Below, piece by piece: positions 1 through 13,728 of a stretch of DNA of 64,000 nucleotides; within the stretch, counting starts at the first letter, position 1; each line of letters begins with the position of its first letter. A program made the position numbers and the translations under genes. This DNA comes from Amphiduros pacificus (lineage: Eukaryota > Annelida > Polychaeta > Phyllodocida > Hesionidae): assembly GCA_949316495.1 (NCBI GenBank), contig OX439010.1, positions 12,322,809-12,386,808 of the forward strand, written 5' to 3'. The notes under the pieces were generated by a model. It had not been told where the DNA came from. It saw nothing but the letters and a program-made list of their open reading frames with translations, and made no database searches.

Positions 1-273
1 CTAGAATTGGATGGAATATCTGGCTAAACCTTAAAAATAGGACAAAGAATTTTCCAAATCTTCAGTTCCGTCTTGACAGCCAATTTCTGGGGCTTTATTT
101 TTTTCTAGGGCTTTGTTAATTTTTCTTATTCTTAATGTTCAATAATTCCGATTCTATAACTCTAGTCATGTCCAACTGCATCACTGCATCAGAGATGAGA
201 GAAATTGTAATTATAATATTGTTCCTATTGTATGTGGGACCTTTCCTTTATACAGTTGGAGATCTTGGAGAAT

Positions 274-332
274 GAGGTGCTGATGGGTTTGATGATGTGC
301 TGATGGGTTTGATGAGGTGCTGATGGGTTTGA
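274..332. repeat. 20-bp repeat, three copies
   Basis: GAGGTGCTGATGGGTTTGAT repeated three times, one copy with a single change. Confidence 0.85.
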
Positions 333-959
333 ACTGGCGCACGACCCTTATTGCACTATTTCATTCATCTGTTGATTAATTCAAAGAATCTAATTTCCCG
401 CATAATTCTTATTTCTGGTGTCTTATGACAACACATATCTTAATCAGACCAGAGAGTGTTTGGGCTATTATCACATGAAATTGTAAGTAATATTTGTTAT
501 AGTTCTTGTAATGTAATACTTGTATACCTTCATGTTCATTCGTGTCATCCAAAGAAAGCAATGTAAGTTTTCGATTCTATCATAGTTAAGGAAACTAATG
601 GGTGATAAACAACTCTTACAATTCATCAGAGCCCATTCGTCGGTAATATCAGCTGAGGAGACTTCACAGTGCAGGGTACAGGGCTCGGCATCTTTCCTCC
701 CAGAGTCAAATGAGCTTTGATTTAAAGATTAAATTGAGAGTTTGATTACATTTCTATTGGCTTCCGTCATAGAGTTCTACTCTCCTCTATTGAATCAGAC
801 TTCTCCAAATAACTACATATTGGCTTTCTTCAAGGGAGAAATGCAATAGAACTCTATGAAAAAAGCGTATGCACTTTTATTGACAAAACCAATAAAGAGG
901 TTCAATGGCTTTCTCCACATATATATTCAGGCTTTCTTCGTTTATATCTATAACCTATT

Positions 960-1240
960 CAAATATCCAACTCGATGTCTTTTGGCTTTCTTCATTGAGT
1001 TGCACTACCTCTCTTAATGGACTGCTTTTGGCTTTCTTCATAGAGTTGTACTAGCTTTCTGCAAAGTCAGCTATTGGCCTTTTTCATTGAGTTGTATTAG
1101 CGTTCGGCAAAGTCAGCTATTGGCCTTTTTCATTGAGTTGTATTAACGTCCTACACAGACTGCATTTAATTTTCATCTTTGAGTTATATTAACTTTCCAC
1201 ACATTCTGCATTTGGCTTTCATCATAGAGTTGGTTTTCTT
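960..1240. repeat. Degenerate ~46-bp repeat (TTGGCTTTCTTCATTGAGTTG)
   Basis: Worn copies of GGCTTTCTTCATTGAGTTG recur every 45-50 bp; the two best, at about 1061 and 1107, share GCAAAGTCAGCTATTGGCC. Scattered related copies begin near 755. Confidence 0.65.
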
Positions 1241-1726
1241 TAATTTATATGTGTGTTTAGTTTACATCTCACTGTTAGATAATTCCATGGTATTTATTCA
1301 GATTGCTGTCTACAAATGAGATCTACTGGCTTAGCGCAATGTGAGGAGGTTGTTATCCTCTCATCTTCAATCACACACACTCTCCCCTCTCTGCGTTACT
1401 CAAGTCACCAGAAGCATTAATCAGGGAGGCAATTGTTGATTATGCACTTTACTTCGCTTTAATTCTTTGTAATATGGGAGGCCAAACTCTAATGGTTAAT
1501 TGCAACCACTTGCAAAACAAACAGAGAAAACTATTTCTTTACAGAGGCTGGCACAGGAATTAAAAGCCATGTTGTTTTCCGTGACTTTTATAAGAATATA
1601 TAGAATCTGTTTTATTACTTCACAGCATTTTTTGTCAGATTGCATTGCTATTTAAATTACATGAAACATGGCCTGGTAGTCAATATATATTGTCTGGATC
1701 ATATTCAGCTTCGTATTTCATCTCGG

Positions 1727-1990
1727 TGTGACGTCAATGTGATGTCAGTGGGACGTCAGTGTAATGTAATGTCAATGTGATATTAATCTGATTTTGTGAA
1801 AAACTTAAATATTTCCTCTTGGTATCCTTCTGTGTGACGTCAATGTCATGTCAATGTGACATCAATACGAACTTGTAAAAAAGTTGAATATTTCCTCTTT
1901 GTGCCTTTCACTCTGACGTCAATGTGATGTCAGTGGGACGTCAATGTGATATCGATGTAAACTTGTGCAGAATTTGAGTATTTCTTCTTG
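1727..1990. repeat. Triplicated ~80-105-bp segment with CRE palindromes
   Basis: Three diverged copies, each starting at a perfect TGACGTCA (1729, 1835, 1914), followed by ATGTGATGTCAGTGGGACGT and then an AT-rich half ending in ATTTCCTCTTGGT. The spacing is 106 and 79 bp. Confidence 0.7.
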
Positions 1991-4851
1991 GTAACATTTA
2001 GCGTATCTTGAAACCATGTTTTGATGATATTTTGGATATGTGTTGCATTGACTGCTCGCAACACTACAGGAAAACTGCAAGTTGAAATTCCACTTGAGGT
2101 TCCAGAAATATATACCAACATTTTGGCACCACAGAATAATAAACCTCAGATATATATATATACATAAAAATGTTATCCTTTCAAATTCATCACATACTGT
2201 TATAAAAATAATTGGTTTCAAACGCTAGACATAAAAAAAATAATTTTAACATACCAACAAACTGTGAAAGATCAAATATAAACTGCAGTATCGAAACCCT
2301 TCAGCAGATATAAAAGTCAATAATTTGAGATTTCACAGAATGGGCACCAGAGACTTCAGTACAAATCTTCTCTTTGTGGAGCACAGAATGCACATGTGGC
2401 ACGTTTCCATAAAGCCAATTTTGCCATATATCCACACAAAGTGGGTTATTGGCCAATGTCAAGGGGCCATTTTGCTAAATCATGAATAGCAATTCCTTAA
2501 CAACACAATGAGGAATGGCATATCGGATTGTTTCAGATCGTGGCCCTAACACGGTGGTGCTTATTATTGGCTCAGGAGAGAGGATATGAGAAAGGCTGTA
2601 GTTATATAGAGCTGGTCTCACATAGCTGTCGTTGTGGGTCTCACACAAGGCAGTCCTTACCTTTTGATTATTCACATTCTTTTAATGTAAAGCTATTCCA
2701 CATATTGTTCTATATTTGGGCCAATTCACACAATGGTTAGCATTAGAAATAAACCATTTCAACCCGTGGTTCACCTATTAAGCCAGCCTGAGTAACATGG
2801 GTATGGTTTTCTAGTTTCAGAAACATATATTTTGTTTATTGGGTCAATATATCCAAAATTACAGCATCTTAAAGATAGGGTACCATTACATGATGGTATC
2901 ACGTGGGAAGAAACAGTTGTTAGGCTTATATTACTGCTGCTCAGTATCTTCAGTCTGATCATTTATCATCATCAAATCTGATCATTATTAGCTGGTACAA
3001 TGGTATAATAAGGTAATAAACATAATATATTGATTGTATCACCTTCATTATTACTCCAAGGTATCACCAAACAGTTTTATTTTGTGATTTGTAAATGTCA
3101 TGGGATTTGACCATGTGTTACTATGAAAACTTTGTTTTCTTGCTCGTTCAAAATGTATTAAGAGTAGAATCCTGAAACTTGGCAGAAGCTATTTTTATTG
3201 AACTACATTAACTTTGTAAATCGATTATGTCACATATTCACAGTATTGCCCTCAAAGGCCTTGTGATCTGAGGCCAAATTTATGAAAATTATGACATGGG
3301 GTCTTGACTTTGTCAAAAGGTTGTCTTTTTATTTTTTTCCTTAAGATTCCTTGTAGGGAGATTCCTAACAGCCTTAAAGCATTCAGGAAATGACGTGTTC
3401 AAGCACTTTTTCCTTGCATAATATAAATGTTTATACCCCAAACTTTGAGATCAAAAGTTATTACCCATCATTTCTCCCCTATGTAAATTTCTGTGCCATT
3501 TAAAAGTCTTCTGCTAAAATCTAAATCATCCATTGGACACTTTGTCAACACACTTTGTTTAGCTGACCAGTGATCTTGGACAAACACCTGCTTAGTAAAG
3601 TCTTGCTAACAGCAGGGCACCTTTAGATTGGGACTATGGAGTGACTTGGCTTACAGAGCCCTGTTTGTCCTTAATGTTTGTCCATTGGTACAGGCCTAAC
3701 ACCCTGACAGACCACAATAGAGGTCACATGCTAGTATACATGTGGCCACCTGGTGGTCAAAAGAGAACGGCCATTACTTTAAGGAAAAGACAATAACCAC
3801 ATTCAGGGTATTTTGGTTGATTTCAGTGAGAAAGTTTGCTTGTATCACAGTTTCGTGGCCATATATCATTTCAGCATACCCCAAACCTCTATAGAATTGC
3901 CCAAGACCTCTGTCTGTAGTTTCAATGAATGAGTGTCATGTTTTCCTAATATGCATATAAATATAAATAAAATATCACAAAAATGTCAGTAAAGTATCTT
4001 GACAAATAATAGTCTGACAGAAATAATATTGTCACAAATGTAGCAAGACGTTTCACAGATTTTCATTGATATCTCGAGATATTCATTTACAGAAATAATT
4101 ACAAACAGTTCTGCACTTGTGAGATGATGTACCTGGAATTGTCCTCTGCCCATATCATGAATATAATAAATATCATAAAAGCTATATATTCTCTCCTCAC
4201 CCAGAAGATTGGTTGAAAATAACTTTTTAATCCATTTATATTTAATTTATGAGGGGATATTGGGTAGAGCACATGCAATATGTTGCATTAACATCTCTCC
4301 ACGTTTTACAATGTCCATGTGTTTTAGTGTCATGGCGAAGATAATCAATAATTTTATAACTGTCAACAGAATATGTTATGGTTTGCTGTCCAAAGTATAA
4401 CCTTTTGGATGTGCGAACTGCACGTTTATGGGGTTGGAACATAGTACCCAGAATCTGACATTACTTTCCTGTCAAGGATCAAATGTAGTATTTTTTGTTA
4501 TTTTGTAAAGTACCTCCTTGGCCTCGAATTTTGTGTTTTTTTGTAAGGTGTGGTTTGAAAAGGAAAAAAGTACCATTTTTAGTTGAGGGAGTGAGTGTTC
4601 ATGTGTTATGCTTAAATTGACCCATATATATCCTATTTAATGTCATGGTGAAAATCAATAAATTGTTAATCCTATGCTTAACTCTGAACGTATTTAACTT
4701 TATTTCAGATTATTCAATTTATATAAGTTGACACTGTGTTGGTCTTGCAGAATATGTGTACTTGACTAGGTTTGTAAGCTAGGTTCATGTAATTTAGATT
4801 TGAAAGCGGATATTAGCTTCAGCCACGGTTGGACCTGAGTTTTCTATCAGT
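1991..4851. other. No gene seen
   Basis: AT-rich sequence with only short chance open frames and no convincing splice-bounded exon. Confidence 0.6.
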
Positions 4852-5060
4852 TTATGTCGTCTGGTCCAAAAAACATTGTAATTCATAACCACAGGAAAAC
4901 TTCACATTTGCAAATCTGTGAACTTTATCATTTCTAGCATCAATATTCCTCATGCAATCTTCAATGTTGATCTTTGAGCCTGGCTTGAGAGTAACTAGTT
5001 CACTGTTGTTGATGCCATATGAGGAGGCCAACTTGTGACCAGGCCAGTAATGATGATTAT
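4852..5060 (-). CDS. Possible terminal exon of an unidentified gene
   Basis: Minus-strand open segment from a reasonable acceptor (GTGGATATCAG|AT) to a TAA stop, reading WPGHKLASSYGINNSELV through RFANVKFSCGYELQCF. Composition looks protein-like but I recognise no family. It may be chance. Confidence 0.28.
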
Positions 5061-5145
5061 CTGATATCCACAAATATTATAACCTTAAAAAAATGGATAA
5101 TTTTAAAAGATCAAATTTCATCCAGCGCACATTAGGTTTCTAGAC

Positions 5146-5391
5146 CTATCTGTATATGTACATTTTTATCTCTGCTATTCTTTGACAGTACATATAATCT
5201 GATTTCCCATCGGACCTGAAAATGTCATTTTGGATAAAGTCAGCTAAAATAGGCAGGGTGTGAATGACAAATTTACCCCAAATCCTCTCAAACTCCTCAA
5301 AGCCATTCCAGACAAACCTGGTGTGAAACATCCGGGACCTTAGTATTGATCTCGTAAAATCTCGGGGGTGTGGGAACTGATCACATATCGT
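5146..5391 (-). CDS. Possible exon, unidentified
   Basis: Minus-strand open segment after the acceptor-like CGCGGCAG|ACG. It reads TICDQFPHPRDFTRSILRS, then FVWNGFEEFERIWGKF and LPILADFIQNDIF. Aromatic and charged residues are well mixed, as in a folded protein. A GT inside (TTCAG|GTCCG) could end the exon earlier. No homology recalled. Confidence 0.22.
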   Translation of the reverse strand, partial: TICDQFPHPRDFTRSILRSRMFHTRFVWNGFEEFERIWGKFVIHTLPILADFIQNDIFRSDGKSDYMYCQRIAEIKMYIYR

Positions 5392-6221
5392 CTGCCGCGT
5401 GATCTGGTCCAGCCCACGTGACAAACAGGCACCCCAGATCGATAGCATTAACGTCCCAATCTGCCCTGGCCGTCCTATAAGCAGAGATCTGGGCGAAGAT
5501 TGGCTGTGGACCCTGTATAGCGCGTGGCTATTATCACATTTGTTACCGCTCCACTGCCGTCTCATGTGGACAACATTTCTGTGTCCAAACTTACATCATT
5601 GGACCTTGTGGGCCTGCCTAGAATATCTTGTAAACAATAGTAGACAGGAACTAATCTCAAGCCATTGTTTGACTCCCACTCACGTTTTGAATCTTAATTA
5701 GATAAGAAACATATCGTGTAATTTAAATTTTATGGCATGTTAGCGCTAGTAGTGATTGATTGAGCAATTTATCTGAGATATCTTTAGGATTTCAAGTTCA
5801 AGAACAATGAATAAATGTTTGCCCTTTGCTGCACGTACTTGGTTACTCTTTCAGAATATATTTCCTTTATTGGAGACATTCCCCGCGGCGACCTATATGT
5901 CTCTGTGCTTTATAATGGCTACTCATTAGTGGGCGAGAGCATGTCAGAGGGGACCCCAGGGCGCACGCTCTCTCCGGCACGGAAGTCACATCCCCCGCCA
6001 TCTTGTCTGCTCAGAGTCTGCTCATACAGCGCCCTCTATCTTACCGGATCCAGAAATATCCACAATAGCATAACCGATAGCATAACCTGTACATTTTCTT
6101 TCTCTCTTTTACCCTTTCTTCAACCTTCTCCTCCTTCTCTCCTCGCTTTGATTCTTATACTCCTCCTTTTTTCCTTCTCCTTTTGATCCTTGTGGCATTT
6201 CCCCTTGTGGTATATCCACCT
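5392..6221. other. GC-rich patch, no gene seen
   Basis: 5880-6050 is noticeably GC-rich with CpGs and ends near CAGCGCCCTCTA. It could be a regulatory patch or part of a repeat. Nothing coding is supported. Confidence 0.4.
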
Positions 6222-6661
6222 GATACTACATGGAATTATATCTATAATGTCTGGACACAAAAGATCTGAGTTTGCACTGAGAAGCAGACAAAGGAACCAA
6301 GAACAATGAAAAGAGTAATCAGTCTACTTACTGTGAAAAGGCAGCAAAAGTTAGATTGCTAGAATGTCCATAATATGAAACTAAAAGTTATGAATTTTGA
6401 AATATATCGCATCATCATGGCCCAGCTGAAGAACATGACACGGACTTGTTAATTGATTCGATAATTCATACCATAGATGTATTGTACTAAAGTAAGTATT
6501 GATATATGACATTACCTTCGTGTTGTTAAGCCTGTATGCACTAGGAAGGAAAGATATAAGTTAAACAAAGATAATGCATTTTCAAATGAACAGCTGGGCC
6601 ATGATGATGCGATATAATAACTTGCCAAGTAAGTAGACTGGGGATAATGTTTCCTTTGTGC
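6222..6661. mobile_element. Inverted-repeat element (nested arms)
   Basis: A perfect 26-bp inverse pair (6403-6428 and 6591-6616, core CGCATCATCATGGCCCAGCTG) lies inside further matched arms: AGTCTACTTACT at 6321 against AGTAAGTAGACT at 6628, and ACAAAGGAA at 6287 against TTCCTTTGTG at 6651. The left flank 6222-6310 recurs inverted at about 9380-9465. No open frame. Looks like a non-autonomous DNA element. Confidence 0.55.
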
Positions 6662-9279
6662 CACAACATTCTGTTACCTCTATAGAATAGAGGCTACAGC
6701 ATTGTTTTCTTTTTGCACGAGGCAAGGATTGTTGAGTGCATTTTGCCACATGTCGCTGTCATTCAGTCTCCTTGTGTCAATTGTGGATAATTATTTGCGA
6801 TATCACATGAACTTATAACATGCAGTGGTAACTGCCATGCCCCACGTCTTAAATGGAAACCGTGCCTGCGTTAAGAGTCGCCTTATCATTGGGATGTCTG
6901 CTAGGTGTAGTATAAGCTCCATTCATCTAAGCCACCGTATGCCCGTCCTTTGAGTTCATATTACATTAGGGAAATTCCTAGCTTAATACATATGTATTAT
7001 TCCAATTGTGCAGGATAATCTTGATACTTAACCAATATACATAGAGATGTCTGACAATTGCGATTTTTCTTGGAATAATGACATATCCAGCCCATCATAG
7101 TTTCTACAATGATACCATTAAGTATTCTCTGAGGCAACCTCAAAGAATTATTCTATCATACCCTGGTCTTTAGAAATGTGTACTCCCAGAGCTTAAAAGA
7201 CATTGTCGAGTTGATCACAATAACTGTATATCTTGCTAACATGTGACCCTATCCCATAACACCATCCCAGACCTGGCAAAGTCCTAAATGTCTAATCAAG
7301 TTTATAGCCATTTATTAATATCAGAGCAATTGTGCTGACAGGTCTGTGCTTCAGTGATGGGCACTCCTAGCCAGGCAATAATTGCAAATTTCATTATGGG
7401 ATTAGCTTTATTAACTCTAAAATCTCATGTTATCCGGAGATTTTAATAGTGAGGTGCCATATCTTACACATAATTGACTTAAGCTGATATTCCCTAATGT
7501 TACTACTTGTCCTAATGGTTTCAGTAATTCCAGAACCGGGCATTATCTTATGAGCTTGCATAAAATAGCTGTTTCGAAATTATCACATATTTTCCATTAA
7601 TAGAATTAGGTTTATTAGATCTGTGACAAATCTCCCGTTTCAATGCTATTCAAACTTTTACAATTCATATTAGCGTAAATAAGTAATAAATAGTCATATC
7701 TAAACAGAACTTTCCAATAAAATGACCATGTTTTGTCCTGGGATGAATATACTGTCTCAAGGTCATCGGAAGTCAAGACATTAAATGCAAATCCATGTAT
7801 ATGAGTTACATAACCCTAAGAAAATTATAATTGGATTATGTCACTTTTCTGACTTCAAATTAAGTGGATAATTTGGGAACCCATAGTACGATGATAAGGT
7901 ATTGTTGAACAGTGACAGAATAAAATTACTGAATGCATTGTGTGTGTCAGAGTTGTGTATAAGTGGTGTCACGTGACACACTACGAGACTCTAATGTGAG
8001 CAGCGAGACAAAGAGGTCCTGTTGTGATAGAGATCTGCAGGGGAAAGTGGTGAGTATTGATCTGTATGCCTAGTGTACCTTAATGACGTAACCCATATAA
8101 TTGTCATGGGGGTGGTAATGGTATGAGTTGAGCTGAACACATAAATCATCCACTCAGCTATAAGGAAGGCAGTATTACTTCAGTAGGTTGTTCATGGTCA
8201 TCAAATAACATCCACATTACTAGGATTTCAAATGTGGGAAGGTGGCAATGAACACTTTAGCCACTCAGCACTGGCGGTAACCACACATGTATTGGCAATA
8301 CAGGAAACCATTTCATTCAGTTTATTTATGATTGACACTTCATTTCACAAAATGTTCAGCAATGTTTGTCAAACTTTCAAGATTCTAGATTCAATATTCC
8401 AAACGCCTTTATTACAGTACAAAGAGGTTTTTTATCAATTATTTGGAGGTACAAATGCTTTCCTGAAGACCCCCAAGCCTCTTTGTAGCTCTGATCCCAA
8501 GTGACGATATTGAGAGAAAGTTTAAAGGCATATGTTCACAAATCATACAAATGTTGTCTTTTTGTGCCAATTGATTCTGAAACACACTTTGTTACTGCCA
8601 TTTTTGTTTTTCACATAATATGTGTGTATATTTATTATTGTCAGACCTTTTTGTGCATTGACTGTAACCTTCAGAAACCTTCACATACATTTGGCTCAGT
8701 ATATAAACACATATATGAGATGTTATTCATCCTCAGTTCATTTTTCTCAAATATTTCACATATTAAGTCTTCATTTAGTATTGCTATAATGCCCAGATTC
8801 AGTGTGTAATTGTAAAATGCCACATCTAAATATCGCGAATACTGATAGCTCTGGTTTGAGAACTCAACTCTTCACATATGGCCCTCTTTTTAATGATATT
8901 TATATAATGCATATATTCTTAATTTTGATTTATTAGTACCATACTTTTGTCAAAAAAACATCTTTACATTCACGTACATGCAATTTACTCCATGTTGATA
9001 AATTTGATCTTGTGAGAAAAATAGTTTATCTTATATATCTTATTGTCAATATTGAAGCATTAAATAAGCAGTTACAATATCTGTATTAAATGGTGTCAAG
9101 ATTCATTTAGCACGTGACTCTCCTCTATTTCTTTTAGGCTCAATAAAACATCACGAATTCGAATATTACCAAACGTCTTGCTGGATTATTACCACTTCAC
9201 ATATATCACCAGACATTTTGTGACTTCTTCCTGACTAAACATCACTTAACAAAATCGCACCAGATTCCTTCCTACATCA

Positions 9280-9282
<3 letters not shown>

Positions 9283-9317
<35 letters not shown>
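9283..9317. repeat. (AT)n microsatellite
   Basis: About 17 TA dinucleotides. Confidence 0.95.
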
Positions 9318-9321
<4 letters not shown>

Positions 9322-9379
9322 TATTTCAGACACTTATATTAACATATTCCAAGAACTGAGGAATGATATTTCTTACTCC

Positions 9380-9465
9380 ATTGCTTTTCATTGTCTTGGT
9401 TCCTTTGTCTGCTTCTCAGTGCAAACTTTTTTGCGTTCAGACATGATAGATATAATTCCATATTT
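9380..9465 (-). repeat. Inverted copy of 6230-6310
   Basis: Reversed, it reads TGGAATTATATCTATCATG, then TTTGCACTGAGAAGCAGAC, then AAAGGAACCAAGACAATG, matching 6230-6310 over about 85 bp with few differences. It is either the far terminus of a 3.2-kb element or a second partial copy. Confidence 0.7.
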
Positions 9466-11512
9466 AGTATGTAAACCAGGCTGTTGAGAATCAGGTTTTA
9501 TCGGTATAGTTATGCCGACATTAATGTTTGCAGAATTCCAAGATTATTTCGCTTTTGACTTTTCCATTTTATGTATAATCATTTTTAGTAAATTCTTGTA
9601 TAAGATTTAAACTGAGAGCTTTTTTTCAGAAAATCATCTTAAACATTTACATCTCAAAATAACATCTCTCATGAAATTACTTGGTATTAATTTGATACTG
9701 TCAAAATATCTTTCTTTGTTTCATTACTGAGAAGAATGAGTGGAATTTCTTGATTTTACAATTACATTCTATCACAATCAAACTGTTTTTTCATATTTTT
9801 CAGATATTGATATCATTTTGAAACGGAGAATTGAAGAAAGGAATGAACGTGTTAAGTTTGGATATTCATTCAAATGATAATTTACATAGAATGTAGCAAA
9901 TCTTAATGGGGAAGTTGTCAAGAACGACCTCCTTTTAACTTTGATATGTTCGTCCATTTGGTTAAAGACCTTAAGCTCAAAAGGTCATTTATCTTTACAG
10001 TTTTTTTCTTGTGTGAATTAGCCAAAATGTAATAGCTTAAAACTTCCACGAAGTCACGGAGGTCACAGCTAGGCAAGGTAAGTTTACAGAGATTTGGCTA
10101 TGGCTAAATGATATGTGGTACAAAGCTATCACCATGAAAAGATCTTGAAATTATCATTTTTTTCTTACTCTTAATTTGTTTTTATATTCTATCCACAGGA
10201 TATTTTACAGTAGCCTTAATTGAAAATTAAATCATATACATTCTGCATATCTGCCAGTAGATGGACTCTCCCAGTATGTTGAGTTTGACCAGGGCTATAA
10301 CACAAAATTGACAAGCTCTCCAAAGCTTTGGAAGATTCCACTGTGTAATATATCATCCCTAGAGATCGATATGACCAGGTTATACCATATGAACAGCATG
10401 TTCTCAATATGTATAAGACACAAGTGATAGAGATAGGTTTAGCGACCTCAGGTGAGACGGATAACATGTAATCATATATCTAATGTCATGCTTTCTCACT
10501 TAGATGACGGTGCATTTTCTTACATATATCGCAGAACTGCTTTCTGACATATCATGACATCACGTATGTCACGAACCAGACTTCATTAATTAATTAATAT
10601 TCCTCACAAAACATTTACATTCTCATATCTTTCTAACATTTTTTTCTGATGTTAATTTTTTTCTATGTTTATCAACAACGTTTACTTGCACCTATACCTT
10701 ACATTCTAATCTAATTAACTATGTTTACTTATGGCTTGGTATTGCTTTTATACTAGTCTAATGAACAAATCTGTACTTTTCAATCTAGCCAAACTGATAT
10801 CTTCCTGTTATGAATATAATAATCTATGGCCGCCTTTATTATCACCATTATTAATATTCACCAATATAATTAAACCATCCATTTTCTCTTTAGCTTATTT
10901 GCACCTGGCCTATCCTGAAAAGTTCCCTTTTAAGGGAAAATCATACCCTAAAACCTATCCTTTACTCTGGAGTAATCATCTATGTTAAATGATACAGAAC
11001 AGCTGAGATCTCGTTTAAAGCAAAATGTTTCATGAAAATTTGGATAAACAGAAAATCGAAGTTTTGCTTAGAATCGTCGGAATCATCTGAACGATCCGAG
11101 GATTCACTTAAACTAAATTTTTGCCGGGAAATATTATACAACACTTTATACAAAGTGTTGTGCATGCGACTTATTTAGAAATAACTGTTTGCTGAATATC
11201 AAATCGGATGGTGTGAAGTCTGTCAAATATTAATTGTTAAAATAGAACAAGAGCATCAATGGGCATGTATTGTATTGTTTTTATACCATTGTCGTTAAAA
11301 AAATGAATTATAACTGCGGTAATACTGAATACAAATAATATAAAAGGAATGGGAACAAATTCGACTATTATAAGACACACAAATGACGCATTCCTGAAAT
11401 ACTTTGCTTCAAATGAAAAGGTGCATATTAAATAGATAGATTCTATACATGTAATATATTAAGACATATCAGACCAATTTAGAGCAAATGGTAAAATGTG
11501 CATTTGACGTAC

Positions 11513-11739
11513 CTTGTGCTTTGGGCCTATGTAGTCCACAGTCTTATGGGACAATATATCCTGAAGCTTGCTTATTCCGGAGTCCTGGATGACTGTCCCT
11601 AGATTCTGGCTTTCTGCAAGTGACCTCAGAGGCTGCATATCATTTATATACTTAGCACACATAAGGCAGCGGCGGATGTCAGCGAGGACTGCGTGGAGAA
11701 GTGTGAGGCACCCACAACCCACAAGGCTGGTTGATGGTG
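11513..11739 (-). CDS. Probable internal exon of an unidentified gene
   Basis: 227 nt between an acceptor (GCGTCACAG|CACC, preceded by a long pyrimidine-leaning stretch) and a strong donor (CACAAG|GTACGT). It reads PSTSLVGCGCLTLLHAVLA, then CLMCAKYINDMQPLRSLAES and DSGISKLQDILSHKTVDYIG. It is amphipathic and HEAT-like in feel, and GC-richer than its surroundings. I cannot name the gene. Confidence 0.45.
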
Positions 11740-12333
11740 CTGTGACGCCCAGGCGACGCCCAGGCGTGGGCACGGACAAATACATACACAGCCAAGGAGA
11801 ATTCCAAACACACCCAAGGAATTGGAAGGGGGCGGAAATACGCATACAGCAATTACAAATGTTAATGAATGGTAAATAAGGATTTGTATTTACAGAGAGA
11901 TTGAAATATATCAAATAAACATGTATGATTGCTATTTCGTGTTCAAAGCCTTGATGTTAGTGACGATTTGCCCATGAGACATTGTGATCATTGGTCAACA
12001 AGCCATTTATAGACTTTAGCTAAATTTTGTTATTGATTTAGAAGTACAACACAATATATTAGCTATGTGTTTAACTATCTGTAGAAATACCTGTGAAAAC
12101 AAACCAGTTGTTTTCTTTTGACAAAGTTGGAAGTTAAAGAGAATGACAGTCGAGGAAAGATTATTCAATTTGTTCCTGCAAAATGAAATTAATGAAAAAG
12201 TTTCCTTGGTTTAATATTGTATTACTGTCAATATCCTCTATCGAAAACTGCACCTTGAAAAATTAAGATTGATTAATATCTTATGATTATATTCGTGTAA
12301 GCGTTGTGATGCGAGCAATTATGTCTTCATCAG

Positions 12334-12543
<210 letters not shown>

Positions 12544-12744
12544 TACAGTATATTAAAAGACCTGTCACAGATATATTCATATGATATGTAGTCTCATATT
12601 TCATGTTTGACCATATTGATAAGATTGTCTTGGAAATATATACTAAATTACAGTAGTTCAATATATCACATAAAATATAATTTATGTTGTATCACCGAGT
12701 TTTGTGTAAAGTATAAAATTGTGAAAATTGTGAAATGGTGTTTT

Positions 12745-12960
12745 TACCAACCTTGCAGCAACCGTGACAATGGCCGTACCAGGTCACCCTTTCAGACTTT
12801 CAACCAGTGTGAAAATAACATTGTCGGCAATGGGAGTCGAACTCACTACCTCCCGTCTTCCATTTGTATTAACCAAGTAAGGCACAGCTCCTTTGCTCTA
12901 CTGGGCTCGTGGCGTCAGTTACCACTGCTGGACTTTGTAGTACATGTAAGTGTACAAATT
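12745..12960 (-). mobile_element. Possible tRNA-derived SINE
   Basis: On the minus strand GAGTTCGACTCCC resembles a pol III box B (GGTTCGANTCC), and about 55 bp upstream GTAGAGCAAAGGAGC is a loose box A. Clear ends, tail and target duplication were not found. Confidence 0.3.
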
Positions 12961-13630
12961 GAATGGATTAGACTATATTTTCTCTTGAATAACATGCTGA
13001 ATCCCAATACTGCAGTAATTCACAATGGGGATGTCATATATATTCATTTATTCTTAGCAGGTTCTGATAAAATAAATGACCAAGTAAATAGATATACTAG
13101 TATAAATCATTTCAGCATCACAACTTGACAAAGATTCGCGTTAAGACATCATATAGATTCCCCACAGACACCACTATGGGGACGGTAAAGTAGGATATAA
13201 TAAAGTTATAACTGATATGTTTCTGACTGTAGGCAAGGGTAGCTTTGCAATATCAAGTATTTTGGTCACAGTGGGCGCAGTGGTTGACAAAATATGGATT
13301 CATCAAATATGTGTTCTGATTAATGAAATCCAAATTATCTGTATCTATTTCAGATCAGTTGCATAATCCTATAATCAGGCATTGTCAAAAATCTCTTAAG
13401 GTTTGTGGGGTGAATATTTATTATAATAAATAATAGTAATTTTATTGATAAGTACATGGGTGGAACATCTTATTCTTATGATCACTATATTAGTTTATCT
13501 ATCCATATGAAATATATTATATAACAGTGAATATGTCTTGTGTCCATGAAAATAAACCAACAAATAAGTGGCAACAAAATATGAGTTAATAACACACCAG
13601 TGAGAGTGGTTGAAACCCATGTTGACTTAC

Positions 13631-13728
13631 TTGAACACACTAAAGATTTTAGCCCACAAATATGCAATATTTGGCACACGTTCTTTCGGCAGCTTAAATA
13701 AACTAGTTATGTTCTCACAGCTTCTGAT
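13631..13728 (-). CDS. Possible exon, unidentified
   Basis: 98 nt between TAATAAACAG|ATC and TTCAA|GTAAGT. It reads IRSCENITSLFKLPKERV then NIAYLWAKIFSVF. It could belong to the same minus-strand gene as 11513-11739, but the phases do not join directly (2 into 1), so another exon would be needed between. Confidence 0.33.

Larger units (their letters stand above)
6662..11512. other. Mostly unannotated AT-rich sequence
   Basis: Apart from the inverted copy at 9380 and the (AT) run, I see no gene. A plus-strand donor/acceptor pair around 10079 and 10199 and a minus-strand frame at 10216-10467 were considered but not supported. Confidence 0.5.

Noticed and set aside
5990-6050. CTCF-like site (CAGCGCCCTCTA)
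   Set aside because: Only a partial match to the core, and GCGCCCTCTA-type ends are common in invertebrate repeats.
10079-10199. Plus-strand intron (GCAAG|GTAAGT to TCCACAG|GATA)
   Set aside because: Good consensus sites, but no open frame joins across them and the flanks look non-coding. It could be an lncRNA, but that is untestable here.
10216-10467. Minus-strand frame (LRTCCSYGITWSYRSLG) as an exon
   Set aside because: No convincing acceptor or donor and no recognised homology. Another frame of the same segment looks equally protein-like, so neither is supported.
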